From NCBI GenBank assembly GCA_020829485.1, contig JAIVFU010000076.1, positions 1 through 31,523 on the forward strand: a DNA stretch of 31,523 bases, in the 5' to 3' direction. The translations under genes were made by a program, and so were the position numbers. Each line of letters starts with the position of its first letter. The stretch's first letter is position 1. Under the pieces are notes generated by a model. The model saw nothing but the letters and a program-made list of their open reading frames with translations, ran no database searches and had not been told where the DNA came from. The DNA is from Nostoc sp. CHAB 5834 (GTDB lineage: Bacteria > Cyanobacteriota > Cyanobacteriia > Cyanobacteriales > Nostocaceae). Positions 1-8,127 of the stretch are shown here, in pieces.

Positions 1-86
1 TTGTTTTCCTCTTTAGTCAGAAATACCCTCAAACGAGCGCCCATATTTTTTGTTACCTCGGTAGATATATTCTCCGTATTTATTTA

Positions 87-872
87 TTGTTACATAGTTT
101 CGTTTTTTCCTGCCGACCTACTTATGCCATTAATGATCGCACCCAAATAGTAGGGGGAGCAAGCGGACTTGGGCCTTTTTTATATAGTGATGGTATAGCA
201 ACCAGCATAGGAACTCCTGGTAGTGTTGCTTACAGTTTAAATAACTTGGGACAAACAGTAGGCATTCTCAATTCAAACACAGCTTTTCTGTACCAAAACG
301 GCCTAACTACTAATTTGGGAACTTTGCCAGTTTACCAGTACAGCGTAGCAAATGATATTAATGACTTAGGACAAGTGGTTGGTAGTTCGGGATTCAGTGC
401 AGTAGATGATGGTCGTGCTTTTCTGTACAGTTCCAGCACGGGAATCCAAGACCTTGGTAGGTTACGTCCTACAGATTTGTTCAGTTTTGGTGTGGGGATC
501 AATAATTTAGGTCAAGTAGTCGGGTTTTCTGGCACTAATAGTAACTTTTTTGCAGCAGATGGCAATGGTTTACGGGCTTTTCTTTATAGTGATAACACTC
601 TGTACGATTTAAATGACCTGATTGCTCCTGGTTCAGACGCAGGTTTTACCTTGACAGCAGCATCTGCCATTAATAATAAGGGACAAATTGTCGGTCGTGG
701 TGGAGTTAATGGTGAATTACGCGCCTTTCTCTTAACGCCAATCTCATCTGTCTCTGTACCTGAACCAACTTCAGGCTTTCCTATTTTGTCGTTCGGTGCT
801 GTTGTAATTCTATTTGCAGCACTCAAGCGTAAACCTCACTCTAGCAGTGCAGGCATACAACAAAGAAGCTAA
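87..872 (+). CDS. HAF-repeat protein with PEP-CTERM sorting signal, 5' end incomplete or degraded
   Basis: The protein carries five copies of the HAF-type extracellular repeat (pattern AIN(D/N)xGQ(I/V)VG), for example NDINDLGQVVGSSG and GINNLGQVVGFSG. It ends in a PEP-CTERM signal: a VPEPTS motif, a hydrophobic stretch and a basic KRK patch. Such proteins are exported and processed at the envelope by the exosortase system. The only usable start is a TTG at 87, and it gives no signal peptide. The reading frame stays open upstream to base 1, but the residues there do not look like a leader either. The N-terminus is therefore either outside the window or lost by rearrangement. Family assignment is firm; the start and whether the gene works are not. 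Confidence 0.7.
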   Translation: MLHSFVFSCRPTYAINDRTQIVGGASGLGPFLYSDGIATSIGTPGSVAYSLNNLGQTVGILNSNTAFLYQNGLTTNLGTLPVYQYSVANDINDLGQVVGSSGFSAVDDGRAFLYSSSTGIQDLGRLRPTDLFSFGVGINNLGQVVGFSGTNSNFFAADGNGLRAFLYSDNTLYDLNDLIAPGSDAGFTLTAASAINNKGQIVGRGGVNGELRAFLLTPISSVSVPEPTSGFPILSFGAVVILFAALKRKPHSSSAGIQQRS

Positions 873-1065
873 TGCAATAACTTCAAGTAAACGGGGGTAA
901 ATGAGCAGTAGTACATAAACTTACGCTAAGGCTGAAAGTTTTACTGGACAAGCATTATAGAAATCACTCTTTTTGCCCCTCAAAAACTTGGAGAGTTGAA
1001 ATTAAAACGTACCAGTTAGGGCATAGGCTATTTGGTGCAGCAATTTAATACGATACAGCAAGGCT

Positions 1066-1242
1066 TTGAAGCTCCTAAATTTCAGAGACTTCAATTGGTA
1101 CAGTTTTATTCCTGGCGATCGCATTTTAAAATCCCTGACTACAGGGCGTGGGAGAATCGCCACCTCAGCGCCTCAATACAAGAGTGCAGTCAAAGTGTTG
1201 GACAGCTTTATCGCTGAAATACAGGGAGATGCAAAAGAATAA
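1066..1242 (+). pseudogene. Possible 3' remnant of a small gene
   Basis: A frame open from 1027 and ending at TAA 1240-1242 has a natural-looking C-terminus (SAVKVLDSFIAEIQGDAKE). The stop sits directly on a hairpin terminator. There is no ATG, only a TTG at 1066, and the upstream residues look random. An overlapping 61-aa frame at 1032-1217 shows nothing recognisable. I do not recognise the family. The rest of 873-1336 holds no other gene. Confidence 0.25.
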
Positions 1243-1271
1243 TCCCTCTTCCAGATAGTTGAGGGATTTTT
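1241..1271 (+). terminator. Rho-independent-type terminator
   Basis: The arms AATCCCTC and GAGGGATT are separated by 12 nt and followed by a T-rich run. The hairpin overlaps the stop codon of the remnant frame ending at 1242, which suggests that frame was once the end of a transcribed gene. Confidence 0.55.
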
Positions 1272-1336
1272 GGGTGAAAAGCGGCGGCGCATTTCACCCA
1301 TGTAGCATTTCCTAATTCCTAACTTGTTTTCCCTTT

Positions 1337-2032
1337 TCACAAACTAGTCATAACCTGAGCCAATTGATTAGATAAATCAACTACAGAATCCTGGCATTTG
1401 TTAAATAAAACACCAGCTAGAAAATAATAATCGCCAGAATAAAATGCCATGTTGTTTTTTCGGAGTTCTTCTATATGGTTTTTTACCTTGGGATCAGAGC
1501 TATAGTATCCGAACTGTAAAGGTAAAACCATGAAATTTTGAACACAATATCCATTTTCTTTTGCTAGGTTCAGCGTACTTGTTGGATTAGAAAAACTAGA
1601 TATTAGAACCAACACATTTTCATAACCTAATGACAAAAGATCGTTGGTAACGGTGGCTCCATCTACGCCCCCAAATAAGAGTGGCATATAAATATCGTTA
1701 TCTGGTGCAGGGAGATAAGGGGGATTGGCTACAAGATACTCGGCATCGGGTTGAGAAGAATTAAAAAAAGATGAATTATGGATTATGTATTTATTAGTGA
1801 GATTATATTCATCGATAGTTGAATTTGCCACTTTCCATGCAGAGGTATTTAATTCAAATCCTTGGATTACGCCATCAAAGTTATTTCTTAATAAGGAATT
1901 AATTACAGGGCTGCCATCTCCTGAGCCAAACTCCACAATAGATTCGTAATTTTTACAATTTCTGAAAACAAAATTTTCTAAACAGTTTGAGTAAAAATTA
2001 GATTCTTCAGGACAAAAAAAGATATCTTTCAT
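1337..2032 (-). CDS. SAM-dependent methyltransferase with NPPY motif
   Basis: This is a class I methyltransferase of about 231 residues. Motif I for SAM binding is VEFGSGDGS near the N-terminus, and motif IV is ANPPY in the middle. NPPY is typical of enzymes that methylate an amide or exocyclic nitrogen: N6-adenine DNA/RNA methylases, PrmC-type glutamine methylases and the RsmC/RlmG group. The substrate cannot be told from sequence. The frame can extend to a TTG at 2065, but the ATG at 2032 is the more natural start. The gene is visibly more AT-rich than its neighbours, which fits horizontal acquisition. It stands alone, in the same direction as the di-iron gene upstream but about 200 bases away. 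Confidence 0.7.
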   Translation of the reverse strand: MKDIFFCPEESNFYSNCLENFVFRNCKNYESIVEFGSGDGSPVINSLLRNNFDGVIQGFELNTSAWKVANSTIDEYNLTNKYIIHNSSFFNSSQPDAEYLVANPPYLPAPDNDIYMPLLFGGVDGATVTNDLLSLGYENVLVLISSFSNPTSTLNLAKENGYCVQNFMVLPLQFGYYSSDPKVKNHIEELRKNNMAFYSGDYYFLAGVLFNKCQDSVVDLSNQLAQVMTSL

Positions 2033-2114
2033 TTGACTGCACTTCAATGGGTAAGGTATAATCAATGTAATGGAAGGTTATTTAATACCCTAATTTAAAG
2101 GAAATAAATAACCG

Positions 2115-2146
2115 TTTCTTTAGTAAAAAAGTCCTTACTAAAGAAA
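2115..2146. repeat. Perfect 12-bp AT-rich hairpin
   Basis: TTTCTTTAGTAA (2115-2126) pairs with TTACTAAAGAAA (2135-2146) across an 8-nt loop. It lies between two minus-strand genes, downstream of the haem-oxygenase-like gene, and may act as a transcript end or processing site. There is no long T-run on either side, so terminator function is only possible. Confidence 0.45.
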
Positions 2147-2248
2147 TTTGATTGTAGGTAGATTAGCAATACAATGATTTAGAAATGTGAAATTATAAAC
2201 TTCAGAAAGAATCTGCCATTTTCTAAATTGTTAGATTTTTTAGATGAG

Positions 2249-3397
2249 TCAGGCGGATTGTTTTGCTTCACGTATTGATTGCACAACAGCAGCACCGGCG
2301 CGATCGCTCATGAGTTTCTGCTGGTCGTACCCAAGTACTAATTCCCAGGCATCATTGGGATATCGTTCTGCTAATGGCAAAGCCACATCATCTAACATCC
2401 AACGGCCGTGGCGTTCATCTTCTCTGATGTGTAGTTCCCAATAACCCACCGCTACTTCTGAGAGTCCGAGTCGTTGTGCCGCCACCATATAATTTTTGTA
2501 AACCGCAGGGCCAGCCACTTCAAAATACGTCAATCCGCCGCTATAACGCAGAAAATAGCGTTTGCGCTCAGTCACCAGAAAGTTATGATTGGTAGAAGCC
2601 AAAACTTCCCAAGGGACTAAATCTAAATATGCCTCTGGTTCAGTGTTCATTCCAAACTCAGCAAGCATTTGGGCAAAAAATGTAGAGTGCTTGCGAGATA
2701 AACGACCATTGCCGTATTCTTCTATTAGGACTCGCATCAGCGTACACTGCACTTCATTAGCAACACCACCCAAAATGCGGGAAAGATGACTAGCTTCAAC
2801 CAAGCCATCAAAAGAGCCGATCGCTAACAGGTGACGATAGCCAGATTCAGTCATTTCCTCACGAATGTAGCTGCTAGTCTCCGACAAAACCGGGTCTAAA
2901 TCGGCAGATGTGCGCTCAATTAGCGCTTGTTTCACATCTAATCGTTGCAGTGCAGCCACATCGATTTGTGCCAGTTCCCACTTTTGCCAAGCAGCTTCAA
3001 TTTGCTCACGGCATAAGGATAAGTAAAGCGATCGCTCATTAGTATAGTGTTGCAAATCGTCATACCAAAACAGCTTTAGCCGATTAATTCGATAAAGTAT
3101 GCGTTGCAGAAAACGGTGAGCCTGTTCATCAGAGCGATCGTTTTTATAGGCAGCGCAAATTGCCCTTGAGAGTGCCTGTTCAAACTCACTAGCTATTGCA
3201 GGTTTTACATCTAGTTGATGATCTAAATCCTCCGTTGCTAGCAGTTCTATAAATTGCTCCTCAGCCCGGTTGTACTTGGTAATTGTTCCTTCTTCTGTTT
3301 GCGTACTCTTTTTTGTAGCCCCAGCGTTAGGAAATATAACTAAATTGCTTTGCATGGAATCTTTGGTAGCATTGGAAAAGTGAGAAATTACTTTCAC
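2249..3397 (-). CDS. Iron-containing redox enzyme family protein (haem-oxygenase-like fold, HDO type)
   Basis: This 382-residue helical protein resembles the cyanobacterial iron-containing redox enzymes with a haem-oxygenase-like fold (the Haem_oxygenas_2/HDO group that includes UndA, CADD and SznF). The presumed metal ligands are visible in order: Glu226/Glu227 and His237 in EEYGNGRLSRKH, Glu293 in YFEVAG, then Glu321, His323, Asp327 and His330 in ELHIREDERHG. HDO enzymes use a non-haem di-iron centre and O2 for oxidative C-C or C-N chemistry; this one's substrate is unknown. The first ~40 residues are low in complexity and probably disordered. The frame begins with GTG at 3397; an ATG at 3355 is an alternative. 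No biosynthetic partner gene lies alongside. Confidence 0.65.
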   Translation of the reverse strand: MKVISHFSNATKDSMQSNLVIFPNAGATKKSTQTEEGTITKYNRAEEQFIELLATEDLDHQLDVKPAIASEFEQALSRAICAAYKNDRSDEQAHRFLQRILYRINRLKLFWYDDLQHYTNERSLYLSLCREQIEAAWQKWELAQIDVAALQRLDVKQALIERTSADLDPVLSETSSYIREEMTESGYRHLLAIGSFDGLVEASHLSRILGGVANEVQCTLMRVLIEEYGNGRLSRKHSTFFAQMLAEFGMNTEPEAYLDLVPWEVLASTNHNFLVTERKRYFLRYSGGLTYFEVAGPAVYKNYMVAAQRLGLSEVAVGYWELHIREDERHGRWMLDDVALPLAERYPNDAWELVLGYDQQKLMSDRAGAAVVQSIREAKQSA

Positions 3398-3525
3398 CTC
3401 TAATACTTAAGTTCCCACACGAGTAGCTTTCTGTACCTCTTTCCCTGGTTATAAAGAAAAATTAAGTCTAAAGGAACAAAGGACAGAGACATTGGGCAAT
3501 AGTTCTCTCCCACTGCCTTCCCTGC

Positions 3526-5367
3526 CTACGGCGCTTCCTTCTGTTCCTCAATCGCCTTACTTGGCGGAATCTCCTCAAGAGGAATCAGTGCTTCGATTAC
3601 CGACTTCACAATTGGGGCGGCGACAGTAGAACCATAAGCACTTTCTCCTTTTGGCTCATCCACCAGTGCAAACACTACATACCGAGGAGATTCCACTGGC
3701 AAAATAGCCACGAAGCTGGTCATTCTAGCACCCTTGATGTAACCACCATTAGGACTAGCTTTTTGGGCTGTACCAGTTTTACCAGCAATGCGATATCCCG
3801 GAATTTGTGCCGCCTTCCCGCTACCTTCATTAACAACAGTTTCCATCATTTCCACAACCTTTTGGGTTGTTGCGGCTGAAAAAATTTGGCGGGGGACGGT
3901 GTGAGTAGGTGAATCATGCATTTGCCCTTTGCTATCAATTAGCCCCCGAACTACATGGGGTGTTACCAACTTACCGCCATTGGCTAAAGCACCGTGCATT
4001 TGCACTAGCTGTATGGGTGTCATGGAAAAGCCTTGTCCAAAGGAAGTAGTAGCTGGTTCAATTGGCGAAGCGATAAATTCTTCTTGACTTTTGAGCCGGC
4101 CACCAGCTTCAAAAGGTAAATCTGTATCAACTTTTTGTCCTAGCCCCAAGCGTTCTAGCCAGTTGTAGTAGATTGAAGGCTTTAAGCGTTGGATAATTTG
4201 CACCATGCCAATGTTGCTGGAATATTGCAAAATCTGAGCGATGCTGATTCGCCCATTCCCATTATTCATCGCATTTTTGATGGTGTAATTAGCTACTCGA
4301 ATATTACCAGAGTCATTAAATATATCATCTGGTTTGATCACGCCATTTTCCAGAGCGATCGCTACATTCAAAGGCTTAAAAGTAGATCCCGGTTCATAAA
4401 GATCCGCTACCGTCCAGTTTTTAAATAGGGAAATATTAGCTTTAGAATATTCATTCGGGTTATAGGTAGGCTGAGAAACGAGGGCGAGTAAGGAACCATC
4501 CAACGCATCCATCACAATTACCGCCCCACGTTTGGCATCAAACTTCTCCATCTGTTGTTTGAGCGCGACGCGGGCAATTCGTTGCAGACGGCTATCAATA
4601 GTGAGTTGCAGTTGCAAATCATCAAAATGCAAAAAACCTTCAGGGGCATGATCCGGCATCAAGGCCCCATTACCCGTCCGGCTGAGGCGCACCGTTTGCA
4701 CAGGACGTTCTAGCAACTTCTCTTGAGAGTATTCCACACCTGCTTGACCACGACGATCAAGATTCACGTAGCCCACCACGTCAGAAACCAAATCGTCTGG
4801 CGGATAATATCGGGAGTATTTTTCAGCCCACTCCAAGCCATTTAAGCGTAAAGAACTGATGCGATCGATAGCTTCTTCCGGGAGGGCTGGGGCAAGGATA
4901 ATTCCGCTTCTTTTGCCTTGAAAAGTTTTTACCAATTCAGCAGTATCTTTTGCCAATATTGAGGCAAGTCGCCCTGCCATCTCTTCATTAGACTTATCAA
5001 ACAGCTTGGGATGAGCGTACAAAGTATATACAGGACGGTCAATCGCCAACAGATTACTATTGCGATCTACCACCGGGCGACGGGGCATAAAAGGTCGCAA
5101 ATTCACCATTTGCTGGTTTCGCGCCTGCTCTGTTAACTTTGGCCCCTTGACAATTTGTAGGTTATACAATTTGATGCCCAACCCCAATCCTGCTGTCATT
5201 AATATGCCCCATACTATGAACATTCGAGACTTGGTACTGGATGCTTGGTCTTGAATATTAGAGGCAAATGTCCCCAATAGTCCCGCTTTAGCACCCTTCT
5301 GTCGCCTTTTATTAAATGCTGGATTCCGAAACTTTGTGAATTTTGTTCTGCTTGGTGATTTTTGCAT
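3526..5367 (-). CDS. ftsI: Penicillin-binding protein 2 / FtsI-type peptidoglycan DD-transpeptidase
   Basis: This 613-residue class B PBP cross-links septal peptidoglycan. A cytoplasmic basic tail (1-45) is followed by one membrane anchor (about 50-72), a PBP dimerisation domain (about 90-250) and the transpeptidase domain. All three catalytic motifs are present: S328-T-F-K331 (nucleophile Ser328), S383-S-N385 and K530-T-G532. The length fits the family. It starts with ATG at 5367. The gene just upstream on the same strand encodes an FtsL-like membrane protein, the usual cyanobacterial pairing, so the two are probably co-transcribed. The spacer between them is mostly heptamer repeats. Intact and probably essential. 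Confidence 0.95.
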   Translation of the reverse strand: MQKSPSRTKFTKFRNPAFNKRRQKGAKAGLLGTFASNIQDQASSTKSRMFIVWGILMTAGLGLGIKLYNLQIVKGPKLTEQARNQQMVNLRPFMPRRPVVDRNSNLLAIDRPVYTLYAHPKLFDKSNEEMAGRLASILAKDTAELVKTFQGKRSGIILAPALPEEAIDRISSLRLNGLEWAEKYSRYYPPDDLVSDVVGYVNLDRRGQAGVEYSQEKLLERPVQTVRLSRTGNGALMPDHAPEGFLHFDDLQLQLTIDSRLQRIARVALKQQMEKFDAKRGAVIVMDALDGSLLALVSQPTYNPNEYSKANISLFKNWTVADLYEPGSTFKPLNVAIALENGVIKPDDIFNDSGNIRVANYTIKNAMNNGNGRISIAQILQYSSNIGMVQIIQRLKPSIYYNWLERLGLGQKVDTDLPFEAGGRLKSQEEFIASPIEPATTSFGQGFSMTPIQLVQMHGALANGGKLVTPHVVRGLIDSKGQMHDSPTHTVPRQIFSAATTQKVVEMMETVVNEGSGKAAQIPGYRIAGKTGTAQKASPNGGYIKGARMTSFVAILPVESPRYVVFALVDEPKGESAYGSTVAAPIVKSVIEALIPLEEIPPSKAIEEQKEAP

Positions 5368-5470
5368 TGGGTTTGTCCTTTGTCCTTCGTCCTTCGTCCT
5401 TCGTCTTTTGTCCTTTGTCTTGAGTCTAAGGGTTTTGCACTAATGACTAATGACCAACGACCAATGACTC
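5368..5470. repeat. Short tandem heptamer repeats (GTCCTTY and TGACYAA types)
   Basis: The spacer between the FtsL-like gene and ftsI holds at least five imperfect copies of GTCCTTC/GTCCTTT, then several TGACTAA/TGACCAA units. Two STRR families adjoin each other here. They make up nearly all of the 109-base spacer within a likely operon. Confidence 0.75.
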
Positions 5471-5476
5471 TTAACC

Positions 5477-6175
5477 TTAATACCCCAGTGGCGAGAGTGT
5501 TTGCTGTTGCGTTTGGGGATTTGGCGTTGTGTTAGACGATGCTGGCTTAGGACTACGAGATGCTGGAGACAAGAAAATCATCCATTGAGGAGTCGGTGAT
5601 ACCAGCCCTGTTGTTGCTTGTTCTGCTTCCTTAGCAATTTTATTTGTTAGCGTCGCGTTGGTTGTCGTTAATAGCCGTTCATGACGTTGGAGGTTTTGCA
5701 GTCTGCGATATGAGTTACTCCAAAGCTCTTGGGAATATACCGTCCAGCCATAAACAGCAAGTGTCGATGCTACTAACAAGAACGCCAAAACTGTCGAATA
5801 ACGGTGAAAGGTGTACAAGCGCAGCAACCACAAAGGTGTCGCTCCAGAATTAGGCATTATGGGAAAGCGAAGAAAACCTACCCCCGGAGTTTTCTGATTT
5901 GCACTCGACTGCTCATTGAGATTTAGCACTTGTTGTCTAGCCACCTCTTTCACCGATTTGGGCATAACTGCCTTATTTGTGGAAGGAACCGCTAGATTTT
6001 TCGAGGAACGCTGTCGTCTTTGAGAGGATACTGGTGCAGCTTGGGCAGCGGGTTTAGAAGCGCTTTGTGCTGCTGATTCTATACGTGCAGAACGTCGCCT
6101 CCCTAAAGAAAGCATAGAATCTCGCCCGAACCAAGTACCCCTTGTAGAAACAGCAGATTTACGAGCAACTACCAT
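5477..6175 (-). CDS. FtsL-like single-pass membrane protein upstream of ftsI
   Basis: From the ATG at 6175 the protein has 232 residues. It has a long basic, Ser/Ala/Gln-rich cytoplasmic region (1-120), one membrane helix (about 126-146), a periplasmic coiled-coil-like stretch (about 150-188) and a Pro/Thr/Ser-rich tail. This is the FtsL/DivIC bitopic layout, though with a much longer N-terminal part than E. coli FtsL (about 121 aa in total). Its place directly before ftsI supports a divisome role recruiting or activating FtsI. A longer frame reaches 6313 but adds unlikely residues and runs into a MITE, so I chose the internal ATG. The function is inferred from topology and neighbourhood, not from recognisable identity. 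Confidence 0.65.
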   Translation of the reverse strand: MVVARKSAVSTRGTWFGRDSMLSLGRRRSARIESAAQSASKPAAQAAPVSSQRRQRSSKNLAVPSTNKAVMPKSVKEVARQQVLNLNEQSSANQKTPGVGFLRFPIMPNSGATPLWLLRLYTFHRYSTVLAFLLVASTLAVYGWTVYSQELWSNSYRRLQNLQRHERLLTTTNATLTNKIAKEAEQATTGLVSPTPQWMIFLSPASRSPKPASSNTTPNPQTQQQTLSPLGY

Positions 6176-6304
6176 AAATTTTTTTAGATGGGAAATACTG
6201 TACTTTAGATTGATTGTCTTAATTGTCTGTTTTTGCCTAGTTAAAATCGCCTTCTGTGCAACAAGCACACATAACAGACTACACCCTTTTAACTGTTCTG
6301 ATAG

Positions 6305-6426
6305 ATATAGCAATCCGATTTGATTTCGGAATCACTAGTAGAGGTAAGGGACTGGGGATTGGGGACTGGGAAGAAGGAATAAAGGTGTACTGAGTTTTGT
6401 TCAAAAATCAAATATGAGTCCTATAG
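6305..6426. mobile_element. MITE, family A copy 1, with GGGGACT-type heptamers inside
   Basis: The ends ATATAGCAATCCGATTTGATT and, inverted, AATCAAATATGAGTCCTATAG form imperfect terminal repeats. They match the ends of elements at 20614 and 31399. The core holds GGGGACT/GGGGATT heptamers. No coding capacity. This copy is the most diverged of the three. Confidence 0.6.
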
Positions 6427-6789
6427 CTTACCAATTGCATCTTCTAGATATTGCAATTTTGCAATCAGCGATTAGCAACTGGACAGCTTGCCCTTTAGAT
6501 ATCGCACCTAAAGTATGGCAATGCTGGGCAGGAAGGTGCAATACTCCGGGAAAAATAAATTTTTTGCTATGATAGCTCGGTTTGCTAGAAAATTTGCTAA
6601 TTTCCGTTTTGCTCCTGAGTTAAGAGAAACTAATCAGATGGCTGTATGATACCTAATCCGAAAAACAATACCCCAAAGGATTGTTTTTTTTAGTATGTAA
6701 TCTTGTAGCATTTAAAAAAAAGCAATAAATACGGTATCGTATTCAACAGGCGAAAAATTGTTCTAGCCACAATTGGTGAAAGAGGAGTT
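6427..6789 (+). other. Spacer with a terminator-like hairpin, possible small RNA
   Basis: No convincing gene. A 52-codon frame starts at an ATG in the MITE end (6414-6572) but has no recognisable features. At 6664-6692 the arms AACAATACC and GGATTGTT are followed by a long T-run, a strong terminator shape on the plus strand. No gene lies just upstream of it, so a short RNA starting around 6570-6620 could end here. Confidence 0.3.
6664..6692 (+). terminator. Rho-independent terminator without an obvious gene
   Basis: The stem AACAAT-A-CC / GG-ATTGTT has a loop of about 5 nt and a following T8 tract. It lies about 100 bases before the lipoprotein gene, so it would end an upstream transcript or a small RNA, or attenuate the lipoprotein gene. 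Confidence 0.5.
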
Positions 6790-6990
6790 ATGAAAACAAA
6801 AATCTTTGGTTTGGCTGTAATCTTAAGTTTGGCTACAATTCTCGGAGCCTGTGAAGGCGGTGGTGATGCTGGTGGTGGCGGTACTACTAGTACCCCAGCT
6901 GCTACAGGTGAACCAACTGATGCACCTGCTGCTACTCCTGCTATTACTCCTGCTATTACTCCCGCAGCTACTCCCACTGCTAGTCCTTGA
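6790..6990 (+). CDS. Small lipoprotein with Ala/Thr/Pro repeats
   Basis: The 66-residue product has a lipoprotein signal: a basic start (MKTK), a hydrophobic core and the lipobox LGAC, with Cys21 as the lipidation site. The mature part has a Gly-rich stretch (EGGGDAGGGG), then Thr/Pro/Ala repeats including PAITPAITPAATPTASP. A good ribosome binding site (GAGGAG) sits 3-9 bases before ATG 6790. The product should be membrane-anchored with an extended, unstructured chain. The repeat tail could vary in length between strains. No enzymatic function is apparent. The open frames on both strands over the same bases are by-products of the repetitive composition. Confidence 0.65.
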   Translation: MKTKIFGLAVILSLATILGACEGGGDAGGGGTTSTPAATGEPTDAPAATPAITPAITPAATPTASP

Positions 6991-7114
6991 TAAGGCATCA
7001 ATCAGCTTTGGTTTAAATTATGCCCAAAACAACTTAGCAACAAAGCTCGTCACCAGATAGCTTGAATTACATTAGGTTAATGTAAAAAGCTCTATTTTTC
7101 TGTAAGTGTATCAG

Positions 7115-7300
7115 GGCCTAGTACCGCAAGGCGGAAGTCAAAAGGAGCCAGTGCGTTGCGCGGGTTAAGAGCGTTGTACCCCTCCGGGTAAGCAAGCTAC
7201 GCGCAGCGTTTCCCCGAATCCCAAAGGGAGAGGCTAGCGCCTGCCGTAGGATGCCCGAAGGGCTGTAAAGAGAAGCAACTGGCTCTCAAAAGTCAAAAAT
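7115..7300. repeat. Dispersed GC-rich cyanobacterial repeat mosaic
   Basis: This stretch is made of short modules that look like those scattered in Nostoc genomes (CTACGCGCAGCG, GGCTAGCGCC, GATGCCCGAAGGGC, CCCCTCCGGG). It is much more GC-rich than the flanks. The GGAGCCAGT/ACTGGCTC arms at either end could pair. No coding content. The rest of 6991-7608 shows no gene that I can support. Confidence 0.5.
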
Positions 7301-7608
7301 CAAAAGTGCGCCTGCTTTAATTTTGGGCTTTCTGGCTGTGATGAAATGGTAGGTTTATTTTGTGGGCAAAGTACTTTCCTGGTTTGGTGTTGGGAATGAC
7401 TTAGACTCCTGAGTTTTCAGAGGGCAAAACAATTCATCGCGATCGCTGGCAATTCCTCTTGGCCATTCCCTGTAGTCTATTCCGTATCAGAAGAGACCTG
7501 GTGATGTCCCTTGATATTGCCAGATTTTTATTGGGAAAATTTTTAACTTTGGGAACGGACAATAGAAAAAACAGATTTTCATCCTGCGTTGTGAACGCAG
7601 TTCAGGAG

Positions 7609-7941
7609 ATGGGGAGAGTTAAAGCGATAAAGGCAATAAAATTATTGAGCTTAATTGTGATTAGTGGAACCTTTTTTGTGTTGAGTAGCTCTTGGCGATC
7701 GCCAGTAATAGCATTACCACCACCAGAGGATACACCAGAAGAAATGTTACGCACTAAGATTATCATAGAAGCGCGATCGCCTATTGATGGAAAATCCCTA
7801 ACAGCTGCCGAATATATTCAATTACAAGCGCAACTCCAACTTGCCCCGCCCCCAAAACTAGACCCCAAAATTCGGGAACAGATTTTCTTGCTGCGTATAC
7901 GTAAAACCTTACTTCAGTTTTTCCCATTTTTAAATTTTTGA
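7609..7941 (+). CDS. Small secreted hypothetical protein
   Basis: From the ATG at 7609 the product has 110 residues. An N-terminal basic segment (GRVKAIKAIK) and hydrophobic stretch (LLSLIVISGTFFVL) form a signal peptide or anchor. A Pro-rich linker (ALPPPEDTPEE) and a short helical domain ending in hydrophobic residues (LLQFFPFLNF) follow. The frame is open back to 7459, but those residues look non-coding; a GTG at 7591 is the other plausible start. The pattern resembles small conserved cyanobacterial exported proteins, but I cannot name a family. Confidence 0.5.
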   Translation: MGRVKAIKAIKLLSLIVISGTFFVLSSSWRSPVIALPPPEDTPEEMLRTKIIIEARSPIDGKSLTAAEYIQLQAQLQLAPPPKLDPKIREQIFLLRIRKTLLQFFPFLNF

Positions 7942-7942
7942 T

Positions 7943-8022
7943 ACATTCGTCATTAGTCATTAGTCATTCATCCTCTGTGCAATGCCCCAGTCCCTAGTCT
8001 CCATTCCCCATTCCCCATTCTG
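7943..8022. repeat. Heptamer repeats (GTCATTA, then CCCATTC/CCCCAGT types)
   Basis: Tandem GTCATTA units (7950-7970) are followed by CCCCAGT, CCCTAGT and CCCCATT units. They lie between the small secreted protein and glgB. The first units overlap the region right after the stop codon at 7941. Confidence 0.6.
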
Positions 8023-8127
8023 ATGTAGGATAACGGTGGCGACAAAATTGCAAATAAATGTAAAGAATATATATAGATATTAAAAAAGTAGATTTAGTCA
8101 ATCACGTTATTTCACTTAGGTAGCTTC

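Noticed and set aside
6414..6572. 52-codon frame starting in the MITE end
   Set aside because: The start codon is part of the MITE terminal repeat and the protein shows no recognisable features.
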